DNA of 64,000 nucleotides, taken from positions 1 to 64,000 of the forward strand of contig NZ_JAGOGJ010000013.1 in NCBI RefSeq assembly GCF_017996735.1. Reading direction: 5' to 3'. This document shows, piece after piece, positions 57,318-64,000 of this stretch. Made by a program: the position numbers and the translations under genes. A model generated the notes under the pieces. The model did not search any database. It worked only from the letters and a program-made list of their open reading frames with translations, and was not told the DNA's origin. The stretch is from Niveispirillum sp. Its GTDB lineage: Bacteria > Pseudomonadota > Alphaproteobacteria > Azospirillales > Azospirillaceae. The stretch's first letter is position 1; each line of letters begins with the position of its first letter.

Positions 57318-59030
57318 TCAGCCTTCCGTGCCCGGCCGGCTTTTGGCAATGGCACGGGACAGCAGGATGACGGGGATGATGCCCACGGCCACAATGGCAA
57401 GGGCAGGCGTGCTGGCCTCCGCCAGCCGTTCGTCGCTGGCCAGCGTATAGACACGCACGGCCAGCGTGTCGAAATTGAACGGCCGCACGATCATGGTCGC
57501 CGGCAGTTCCTTCATGACATCGACAAAGACCAGCAGCGCCGCCGTCAGCAGGCTGCCGCGCATAATGGGCGTGTGGACCTTCAACAGGGTCTTGCCCGGC
57601 GTCTGGCCCAGGATGCGGGCCGCCTGGTCCATGGTGGGGCGGATCTTGGACAGGCTGGCCTCCACCGTGTTGAAGGACACGGCCAGGAACCGAACCAGAT
57701 AGGCATAGACGATGGCGACGATGGTGCCCGACAGTAGCAGTCCGGTTGAAACGCCGAAGGTGGCGCGCATGAACCCGTCCACGGCATTGTCGACATGGGC
57801 GGCAGGGATCAGGATGCCCACCGCGATGACACTGCCGGGCACGGCATAGCCCATGGCCGCCACCCGCGCCGCGCCTTTCAGCACCGGGGTGGGCCGCAGA
57901 CGCAGGCCATAGGCCACCAGGGCGGCCAGGGCGACGGCCAACACCGAGGTGATGCCGGCCAGGGTGAAGGAATTGCCCGCCAGTTCCCGAAAACTGGCCG
58001 CGAACAGGCTGTCCCCCTCCATCACCGCCATGCGGACCAGCAACAACACCGGCAGCGCGAAGCCCAGCAGCAGCGGCAGCAGGCAGGCCACCTGCGCACC
58101 CAGCGCCCGGCCCCCGCGCAAGGTGTAACTGGGCAGCACCCGGTAGCGGCCGGTGGAATGGAAATAACGCGCCCGGCCCCGGCTGGTCCGTTCCATCACC
58201 ACCAGCACCATGACAAACAGCATCAGGACCGACGCCAACTGTGCTGCCGCCACCGGTTCACCCATGGCGAACCATGTCCGGTAGATGCCGGTGGTGAAGG
58301 TATCGACGGCGAAATACTGCACCGTCCCGAAATCGGCCAGCACCTCCATCATGGCCAGCGCCAGACCGGCGGCGATGGCAGGCCGGGCCAGCGGCAGGGC
58401 CACGCGGGCAAAGCTGCGCCAGGCCCCGGCGCCCAGCGTGCGCGCCACCTCCAGCACACAGACCGACTGTTCCAGAAAGGCGGCGCGGGCCAGCAGATAG
58501 ACATAGGGGTAAAGGACAAAGGACAGCACCGCGATGGCCCCGCCCAGGGAACGGATGTCCGGGAACCAGTAATCCGCCCGCCGCCAGCCGAACATCTCCC
58601 GCAGGGTCGTCTGGACCGGTCCCACGAACTGCAACAGGTCGGTATAGACATAGGCCATCACATAGGCCGGCACGGCCATGGGCAGCAACAACGCCCATTC
58701 CAGCCAGCGCTGCCCCGGAAACCGGCACATGGTGACCAGCCAGGCCGTGCCCACCCCGATGACGGACACGCCCACCGCCACACCACCGGCCAGCATCAGC
58801 GTGTTGCGGATATAGGTCCACAGGACCGTGTCAGCCAGATGCGCCCATACGCCGTTGGAAGAAACAAAGACCCGGCTGCCCACGATCAGCACGGGCAGGG
58901 CCACGGCCAGCGCGATGGCCAGGACCGCCAGGGTCCAGCCGCTGGGCAGCCGCGCCCGCCAGGACGGGGCCGAAGCCGGAGCCGGGGCGGTGATGGGGGA
59001 CAGGGTCGGGGGAAGGGCTTGTTCGCTCAT
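57318..59030 (-). CDS. Iron(III) ABC transporter permease (FbpB/SfuB type, fused two-domain)
   Basis: 570 residues from the ATG at 59030; the frame is open to 59150. Two copies of the binding-protein-dependent permease core give about 12 TM helices. EAA-loop-like sequences occur in both halves (LEVARTLGAGAWRSFARVALPLARPAI and DQAARILGQTPGKTLLKVHTPIMRGSL). This doubled layout is typical of ferric-iron or thiamine permeases. No solute-binding protein or ATPase gene is adjacent, so the partners lie elsewhere. Confidence 0.88.
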   Translation of the reverse strand: MSEQALPPTLSPITAPAPASAPSWRARLPSGWTLAVLAIALAVALPVLIVGSRVFVSSNGVWAHLADTVLWTYIRNTLMLAGGVAVGVSVIGVGTAWLVTMCRFPGQRWLEWALLLPMAVPAYVMAYVYTDLLQFVGPVQTTLREMFGWRRADYWFPDIRSLGGAIAVLSFVLYPYVYLLARAAFLEQSVCVLEVARTLGAGAWRSFARVALPLARPAIAAGLALAMMEVLADFGTVQYFAVDTFTTGIYRTWFAMGEPVAAAQLASVLMLFVMVLVVMERTSRGRARYFHSTGRYRVLPSYTLRGGRALGAQVACLLPLLLGFALPVLLLVRMAVMEGDSLFAASFRELAGNSFTLAGITSVLAVALAALVAYGLRLRPTPVLKGAARVAAMGYAVPGSVIAVGILIPAAHVDNAVDGFMRATFGVSTGLLLSGTIVAIVYAYLVRFLAVSFNTVEASLSKIRPTMDQAARILGQTPGKTLLKVHTPIMRGSLLTAALLVFVDVMKELPATMIVRPFNFDTLAVRVYTLASDERLAEASTPALAIVAVGIIPVILLSRAIAKSRPGTEG

Positions 59031-59121
59031 CCCCCTGTTGTCCCACCCTTGCGAACCGCTCGCAATGCCCCCTGACGCAGGTGCGCCCTTCCGACGCGGA
59101 ATAGGGGCGGGCGCGGACGGA

Positions 59122-60183
59122 TCACTTGATGCCGGAGGCGGCGTTCTCAATGGCCAGGATATGGTCCAGGCCCGGCAGGATTTCGGAACGGATGAATTCC
59201 ACCCGCTTGTTGGGTCCGGCCCCGCCCTGCGGGAAGCGGGCCTTCCACAGGGCCATCTTCACGGCCAGACCGCACAGCACGCCGCCGATGGTGACATGGT
59301 GGCTTTCGATCTGGCGGCGCACCGACCGGAAACTGTCGGCGCTGATATCGTTCCAGAAATCCTTGCTGCGACGGTCGAACGCCTCGAACCGGCCCGTGAT
59401 CAGGGTGGTGATGGAGGTCAGTTTCGACTGCACGTCCGACAGCATTTTCATGATGTTGCGGTCCCGCGCGATCAGTTCGGACGATTTCGGCTCCATCGCC
59501 CATTTCAGGAAACGCTGCACCTCCGGCACGATGCCGTCCAGGCAGGACCGGAAATAGGCCAGCGACAGGAACACGTCACCGTAATCTTCCAGGAAGTCCG
59601 GGATCTCGTTCAGCTTCACCTTCAGCTTTTCCGACAGAAGCCGCAGATTGGCCAGCGCATCCTCCCGGTCGGGATTGGCCAGCATGGCCAGGATGTCCGA
59701 CACGTCGCCGATCTGCCGCTGTTCGCTGCCATAGACCTGCTGCAGCAGCGGCCGGGTGAAATCCTTCATATAACCGGTCAGTTCCGCCCGCTTATTGTCG
59801 GAAAGCTGCAGCGCCTTGGCATCATTGACCGCGATACCCACCCGGCGCAGTTCCTTGCGCAAGGTATAGACGTCAAAGCTGTTGATGCGGGTCAGCTTGC
59901 TGATCTGCACCATGTCGACGCGGAGGGTTTTGGAATGGCTGGGGAACAGACTGGCCAGATGGTCGGGGCTGATCTGGCCGCTTCCCGTGGACCGGTCCTG
60001 GAACACCTCCACCACCGTTTCCAGACGCGCATTCTTGATCAGCTTGGCCCGGCGCAATCCCGGCGTCTGCAAAGGCAGCATGGCCATCGGCAGGATATGC
60101 AGCGAATCGCGTGACGCATCATCGAACTGGGCGACCTCGGCCTCCCCCTGTTCGGGCGCGTCGGTCTGGGCGGTATCGGCCAT
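59122..60183 (-). CDS. Conserved hypothetical protein
   Basis: 353 residues from the ATG at 60183 (caggaac upstream); the frame runs on to 60282. Mostly helical and soluble, with no signal peptide. Notable segments are LHILPMAMLPLQTPGLRRAKLIKNARLETVVEVFQDRSTGSG near the start and FWNDISADSFRSVRRQIESHHVTIGGVLCGLAVKMALWKARF near the end. I do not recognise a named domain. Divergent from hemJ; 91 bp upstream of the ABC permease on the same strand. Confidence 0.75.
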   Translation of the reverse strand: MADTAQTDAPEQGEAEVAQFDDASRDSLHILPMAMLPLQTPGLRRAKLIKNARLETVVEVFQDRSTGSGQISPDHLASLFPSHSKTLRVDMVQISKLTRINSFDVYTLRKELRRVGIAVNDAKALQLSDNKRAELTGYMKDFTRPLLQQVYGSEQRQIGDVSDILAMLANPDREDALANLRLLSEKLKVKLNEIPDFLEDYGDVFLSLAYFRSCLDGIVPEVQRFLKWAMEPKSSELIARDRNIMKMLSDVQSKLTSITTLITGRFEAFDRRSKDFWNDISADSFRSVRRQIESHHVTIGGVLCGLAVKMALWKARFPQGGAGPNKRVEFIRSEILPGLDHILAIENAASGIK

Positions 60184-60368
60184 ATCGGTTCCTGGGGCCT
60201 TTTGCAGGGCCGGGGGTTTTGTCACCGGCAACCTACCACGCGTACGGGGGTATGCAAGAGCAACCCTGTCGCGCGCCGGCATCGGCGCTTGGTGACAGCG
60301 CGCCGCAATGGTATTTAGCCGGGGCGAGAACCGACGGGCAAATGTCCATCGGGATATCCGGGGCGGAA

Positions 60369-60824
60369 ATGGCGGAAGGTGCGGCTGTGGAAAATTATTA
60401 TTTGTGGATCAAGGCCCTGCACGTCATCAGCATCATCGCCTGGATGGCGGGCATGCTCTATCTGCCCCGGCTGTTCGTCTATCATTGCGGGGCCGAGCGC
60501 GGGTCGGTGCAGTCCGAAACCTTCAAGGTGATGGAACGCCGCCTGTTGAAGGCCATCATCAACCCCGCCATGGGGGGCGCCTGGATCTTCGGCGTCGCCC
60601 TGATTGCGCTTAATCCGGAGATGCTGAAGGGCCAGGGCTGGCTGCATACCAAGCTGACGCTGGTCCTGCTGATGTCGGGCATGCATGGTGTCCTGGCCAA
60701 GCATGTGCGCCTGTTCGCCAACGACGCCAACACCAAGAGCGCCAAATATTTCCGCATCATGAACGAGGTGCCGACCGTCCTGATGATCGGCATCGTCATC
60801 CTGGTGATCGTCCGGCCGTTCTGA
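60369..60824 (+). CDS. hemJ: Protoporphyrinogen IX oxidase HemJ (UPF0093)
   Basis: 151 residues with four membrane helices. HemJ signatures: YLWIKALHVISIIAWMAGMLYLPRLFVYH with its essential His, and the conserved Lys in LHTKLTLVLLMSGMHG, ending NEVPTVLMIGIVILVIVRPF. It oxidises protoporphyrinogen IX to protoporphyrin IX in haem synthesis in many alphaproteobacteria. Start 60369 has a gggcgga site; 60342 is an alternative that adds nine residues. Confidence 0.9.
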   Translation: MAEGAAVENYYLWIKALHVISIIAWMAGMLYLPRLFVYHCGAERGSVQSETFKVMERRLLKAIINPAMGGAWIFGVALIALNPEMLKGQGWLHTKLTLVLLMSGMHGVLAKHVRLFANDANTKSAKYFRIMNEVPTVLMIGIVILVIVRPF

Positions 60825-60845
60825 TCGCGGGGATCAGGCCCGCGG

Positions 60846-61532
60846 TCACACCATCTCCGTCACCAGCTTGCCCAGCAATACCCCGGCAAAGGCGTTCAGA
60901 TCGTCGGCCGCGCGGACAAACGATCCGCGCCCGGTGATCACATTTTCCCCGTAATAGGTTTCCAGCCAGTCATATTCATTCAGGATAGCCAGCGCATTGA
61001 CGGTGACATTGGCCCCGGCGGCATAGCCACGGGCCGAGCGCGGGTCGATGCCGGCATTGCTGAACCCGTTGGATACGATGTCCAGGGTACGCTTGTCGGT
61101 GCGGTATGGGGCTGCGTCCAGCAGGGCCACGGCCTGCACCACGGCACTGCCCAGCGCCGTCGACCCGCCCATGAACACGCCGGGCGCGGCGTCGATGGTG
61201 GCGGCAAAATCCTCGCAATCCTGGCCGGATTTCAACAGGCGCCAGGGGACCAGGGTGGTCAGCGTCTCCGGCCCCGCGAACTGGGCCAGCATGACGGCGA
61301 TGCCATTGCCGCCCGACCGGGAAATGGCCTCCTCCACCGCCTTGTGGCGAAAGGCGGCGGCATGGCCGCGCAACTGAAAATCCAGCAATCCCCGGTCGAT
61401 GCTGGCCGAGGCATCAACCGCCAGCATCAGGGCCACATCCACGGACGGTGGTGCCTCAGTCGCGGCCAGGGCGGGGACGGCCGGCAAGGCGGCAAGGCCC
61501 GCCAGAACGGATCGGCGCGTAACATGGGTCAT
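60846..61532 (-). CDS. DUF1194 protein (von Willebrand factor A-like, exported)
   Basis: 228 residues with a Tat-like signal (THVTRRSVLAGLAALPAVPALA). vWA-like core with the MIDAS-type DASAS motif (LMLAVDASASIDRGLLDFQLRG) and FMGGSTALGSAV. DUF1194 proteins are common in alphaproteobacteria and have no assigned function. An upstream extension overlaps mutY and is not used. It starts 33 bp after the mutY stop, so it may share its transcript. Confidence 0.85.
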   Translation of the reverse strand: MTHVTRRSVLAGLAALPAVPALAATEAPPSVDVALMLAVDASASIDRGLLDFQLRGHAAAFRHKAVEEAISRSGGNGIAVMLAQFAGPETLTTLVPWRLLKSGQDCEDFAATIDAAPGVFMGGSTALGSAVVQAVALLDAAPYRTDKRTLDIVSNGFSNAGIDPRSARGYAAGANVTVNALAILNEYDWLETYYGENVITGRGSFVRAADDLNAFAGVLLGKLVTEMV

Positions 61533-61564
61533 GTGCGGGCTCAGGGCCTCCGCCCCTTTTACCG

Positions 61565-62692
61565 TCAGGCCCCCTTGGCCAGGGCGTGACGCAATATCTT
61601 CACCATGACGGTGGGCAGGGCCTCGTCCCCCAGCGCGTCGGGCGCGACCCAGACCAGATCCACCCCGCCGCCGGTACCGGCCACCCGGCCCGTCACGACC
61701 GTAATCTCGAACTCGAAATGGGTGAAAGTATGACGGACCAGCCCTGGCAACGGCTGCCAGTCGACGCCGGCCAGCGGGGCATGCGCACGGGCGGTGGACA
61801 GGCCGGGAACGGAGGCGGCCTCCCACGGCGTCGTCGGCACCTCCATCATGCCGCCCAGCAATCCCTTCTCCGGCCGGCGGCGCAAGGCCACATGCCCGCG
61901 CGCGTCGGTCACGACAAAGGCCAGCGCCCGGCGCGTGGGTTTCGCGGCCTTGGCGGTCTTGGCCGGCAGGTCCTCAGCGATGCCCAGCCTGCGCGCCGCG
62001 CACGGCTGCGACCAGGGGCACAGGATGCAGCGCGGCTTTCGCGGGGCGCAGATGGTGGCGCCCAGGTCGAACAGGGCCTGGGTGTAATCACCGGGGCGCC
62101 GGTCGGGCACCAAAGCCGCCGCATGGGCACGCAAGATCGGCTTCGATCCCGGCAACGGGTCGGTCACGGCATGAAGCCGGGCCATCACCCGTTCGACATT
62201 GCCATCCATCGCCGTGGCCTTCTTGTCAAAGGCGATGGCCAGGATGGCAGCGGCCGTATAGGCGCCGATGCCGGGCAGGGACAGCAGCCCCTCCTCCGTA
62301 TCCGGGAAGCGCCCGCCATGCTGGCTGGCCACCGCGACGGCGCATTTATGCAGGTTGCGGGCCCGCGCGTAATAGCCCAGCCCCGCCCAGGCGCGCAGCA
62401 CATCATCCAGATCGGCGGCGGCCAGATCATTGACGGTGGGCCAACGGTCCAGGAAATTCTGGAAATACGGTCCGACGGTCGCCACCGTCGTCTGTTGCAG
62501 CATGATTTCCGACAGCCAGACCCGGTAGGGATCGGCCACCTCACCAGGGGCGAAGCGCCAGGGCAGGACGCGGCGGTGCCGGTCATACCAGTCCAGCAGC
62601 AGGGCCGGCAGCCCGTCAGCATGGTTCGGGTGCTGGTCAGCGGCGGCCTGATCTGCTTTGATGGCGGTCTTCGGTAAAGAACGGACGCTCAT
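61565..62692 (-). CDS. mutY: A/G-specific adenine glycosylase MutY
   Basis: 375 residues. Helix-hairpin-helix glycosylase domain with the catalytic Glu in WLSEIMLQQT and the hairpin LLSLPGIGAYTAAAILAIAF. Iron-sulfur cluster C-x6-C-x2-C-x5-C (CAPRKPRCILCPWSQPC). The C-terminal NUDIX-like domain recognises 8-oxoguanine (LRRRPEKGLLGGMMEVPTTPWE). It removes A mispaired with 8-oxoG. The start codon is back to back with that of the divergent DUF721 gene (they share two base pairs). Confidence 0.94.
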   Translation of the reverse strand: MSVRSLPKTAIKADQAAADQHPNHADGLPALLLDWYDRHRRVLPWRFAPGEVADPYRVWLSEIMLQQTTVATVGPYFQNFLDRWPTVNDLAAADLDDVLRAWAGLGYYARARNLHKCAVAVASQHGGRFPDTEEGLLSLPGIGAYTAAAILAIAFDKKATAMDGNVERVMARLHAVTDPLPGSKPILRAHAAALVPDRRPGDYTQALFDLGATICAPRKPRCILCPWSQPCAARRLGIAEDLPAKTAKAAKPTRRALAFVVTDARGHVALRRRPEKGLLGGMMEVPTTPWEAASVPGLSTARAHAPLAGVDWQPLPGLVRHTFTHFEFEITVVTGRVAGTGGGVDLVWVAPDALGDEALPTVMVKILRHALAKGA

Positions 62693-63164
62693 GAACAACC
62701 CCGGTGGTTTCGGCCCGCAACGCATTGGACGTACATTGAATGCCGTCGCCGGCAAGGCCCTGGGCAGGGACGGCATGGCCTTTGGCGCGCTGTTGACCGA
62801 CTGGGCCGCCATTGTCGGCAGCCGGCTGGCCGAACAGACATCGCCCCTGAAACTGGCCTTCCCCGCCGGCCGGCGGGAGAATGCCGTGCTGCATGTGCGG
62901 GTGTCCAGTGCGGCGGCCCTGCTGGTCCAGCATGAGGAGCCGCAGATCCTGGAACGGATCAATTCCTTCATGGGCTGGCGCGCGGTGGCCCGGCTGAAAC
63001 TGGTGCATGCGGGACCGGTGCTGCCGCAGAAGAACTATGCGATGAAACCCGTGAAGCGCCTGGACCCGGTCAAGGAAGCCGAACTGAACGCCACCGTGCA
63101 GCCCATCGAGAACGAGGAACTGCGCGCCGTGCTGGAACGGCTGGGCCGGGCGGTGGTGGGGTAA
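62691..63164 (+). CDS. DUF721 (DciA-like) protein
   Basis: 157 residues. DUF721 domain: LLTDWAAIVGSRLAEQTSPLKLAFP and a mixed strand region VLHVRVSSAAALLVQHEEPQILERIN. DciA proteins load the replicative helicase in many bacteria; alphaproteobacterial DUF721 members are related but less studied. Start at 62691 overlaps the mutY start on the other strand; an in-frame start at 62658 would run inside mutY. Confidence 0.85.
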   Translation: MNNPGGFGPQRIGRTLNAVAGKALGRDGMAFGALLTDWAAIVGSRLAEQTSPLKLAFPAGRRENAVLHVRVSSAAALLVQHEEPQILERINSFMGWRAVARLKLVHAGPVLPQKNYAMKPVKRLDPVKEAELNATVQPIENEELRAVLERLGRAVVG

Positions 63165-63199
63165 AGAAAACGCCCCGGCACCTTGCGGCGCCGGGGCGT
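63165..63199 (-). terminator. Rho-independent terminator of ahpD
   Basis: On the minus strand: stem acgccccggc / gccggggcgt with a 10-nt loop, then TTTTCTTT, about 30 bp after the ahpD stop at 63229 and directly at the end of the convergent DUF721 gene. Confidence 0.88.
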
Positions 63200-63228
63200 C
63201 ATATACTCAAGCCATCCTGACGGGGGCC

Positions 63229-63762
63229 TTACGACGCCAGCGCATCCTCTGCGTCCAGGACGGTGGCGACGGCGTGGATGACGGCGGCGATGCGCACCAC
63301 ATCCTGCACATTCTCCTTGGTCGCGCCCTTCTGGATCACTTCATGCTCATGCGCGTCGATGCACATGCCACAGCCATTGACGGCGCTGGCGGCCAGCGAC
63401 CACAGCTCGAAATCGACCTTGGACGCGCCGGGATTGGCGATGATGTTCATGCGCAGACGCGCCGGCATCTTGGAATATTCCTTGTTATCCGCCAGATGCA
63501 CGAAGCGATAATAGATATTGTTCATGCCCATGATGGCGCCGGCGGCCTTGGCGGCCGTCAGGTTCTGGGCATCCAGGTGGGCCGCCGCATCGGCGACGAT
63601 GGCCTTGGTCACCTCGGCATTGCGGCTGGCATAGGCGGCGGCAATGGCCGTGCCCCAGGCCTGCAGCGGCGACAAGGAAGAGGTGGTCAACACCGAACCC
63701 AGGTTCAGCTTCAGGTCCTTGGCATAGTCGGGCAGGCGCGACTTCAGCGCGTCGATGGACAT
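63229..63762 (-). CDS. ahpD: Alkyl hydroperoxidase AhpD
   Basis: 177 residues. Carboxymuconolactone-decarboxylase/AhpD fold with the redox motif C131-x-x-C134 and H138 ([10 protein letters not shown]), plus [25 protein letters not shown] at the start. AhpD supports peroxiredoxin AhpC in reducing peroxides. Start at 63762 has an acggaga site; the in-frame upstream extension is low-complexity. No ahpC lies within the window on either side. Confidence 0.93.
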   Translation of the reverse strand: MSIDALKSRLPDYAKDLKLNLGSVLTTSSLSPLQAWGTAIAAAYASRNAEVTKAIVADAAAHLDAQNLTAAKAAGAIMGMNNIYYRFVHLADNKEYSKMPARLRMNIIANPGASKVDFELWSLAASAVNGCGMCIDAHEHEVIQKGATKENVQDVVRIAAVIHAVATVLDAEDALAS

Positions 63763-63905
63763 GGTTTCATCTCCGTTCGAGAGTGGGCATGGCGTCGGGC
63801 GCGGCGCGAAGGGGGCCGATGCGCGGGACGGTCGATTTTGAATGGTACCGGCGCCCGCGACGGGGGCAGCCTGGATCACCGGGGCGGTCTTCCGCCGGAA
63901 TAGGG

Positions 63906-63980
63906 CCCCTTCGCCCGAAAGTAAGGGGGAGGGCGAAGGGGTAAATGGGCGCCCCTGGGATCGGGGGGATCGGGGCGCCC
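63906..63980. other. Two adjacent strong stem-loops near the window end
   Basis: CCCCTTCGCCC (63906-63916) pairs with GGGCGAAGGGG (63931-63941), and GGGCGCCCC (63947-63955) pairs with GGGGCGCCC (63972-63980). No T tract of terminator strength follows on the plus strand. They may end a gene entering from the right on the minus strand. I see no gene from 63763 to 64000. Confidence 0.5.
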
Positions 63981-64000
63981 ATCCGTCAAAGATCAGCGAT

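Noticed and set aside
1..64000. CRISPR arrays, tRNA or rRNA genes, insertion sequences, integrases
   Set aside because: No direct-repeat/spacer arrays, cloverleaf-like sequences or transposase-like proteins were recognised. The only repeats are the palindromic intergenic family and the single large palindrome described above.

Overview
The window is GC-rich, densely coded chromosomal DNA with no rRNA, tRNA, CRISPR or insertion sequence that I can see. The gene set points to an alphaproteobacterium, probably Rhodospirillales/Azospirillaceae. That set is a Caulobacter-like xylXBCD oxidative xylose operon, large TonB-dependent receptors, a BTLCP-type transglutaminase-like protein, DUF1194, HemJ, an alphaproteobacterial-style FNR and an ATP-type PEP carboxykinase. 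The taxonomic call is inference from gene content, not from a marker comparison.

Layout. 0-5.8 kb: end of an unknown gene, an aspartyl/asparaginyl beta-hydroxylase-like protein, a glutathione S-transferase, a penicillin-binding D,D-carboxypeptidase with a SPOR domain, an orphan OmpR-type regulator, and an ECF sigma/anti-sigma pair. 5.9-29 kb: a glucuronoxylan/xylose utilisation locus. It holds GH10 xylanase, TonB receptor, hexuronate MFS transporter, ManD dehydratase, GntR regulator, GH67 alpha-glucuronidase, a SASA-type esterase, GH3 beta-xylosidase/glucosidase, xylX-xylB-xylC-xylD, a sugar/H+ symporter and a LacI regulator. Five near-identical 14-bp palindromes (consensus TGWTASCGSTAYCA) lie in front of the xylanase, receptor, GH67, GH3 and xylX genes and look like the operators of that LacI protein. 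Five copies of a long intergenic palindromic repeat sit at same-strand gene junctions of this locus and, as far as I can see, nowhere else in the window.

29-34 kb: infA, a cold-shock gene, a DUF1801 gene, then pspF divergent from a sigma-54-driven phage-shock operon. That operon is a small membrane protein, pspA, pspB, pspC and two extra small proteins. The two extra proteins are built from one shared membrane segment plus the PspC tail or the PspB tail. 34-42 kb: a BTLCP protein; a second perfect sigma-54 promoter ahead of a small ORF and a RidA-family lipoprotein; a TonB receptor; a Tat-exported flavin amine oxidase; and a periplasmic cytochrome c. Together the last four look like a periplasmic amine-dehydrogenating system. 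41-64 kb: housekeeping and assorted genes (GNAT, HugZ-like protein, S41 peptidase, DUF2142 membrane protein, pckA, rlmI, FNR with a perfect FNR box, HAD phosphatase, REC-DUF3369-GGDEF protein, oligopeptidase B, VOC protein, nitronate monooxygenase-like protein with an added Cys cluster, FbpB-type permease, hemJ, DUF1194, mutY/DUF721, ahpD).

How it works together: secreted and periplasmic enzymes would cut glucuronoxylan, remove glucuronate and acetyl groups, and release xylose. Xylose is oxidised by XylB, opened by XylC and dehydrated twice by XylD and XylX (Weimberg route). Glucuronate would enter the ManD branch. The alpha-ketoglutarate semialdehyde dehydrogenase (xylA) and the uronate isomerase and reductase that would complete these routes are not in the window.
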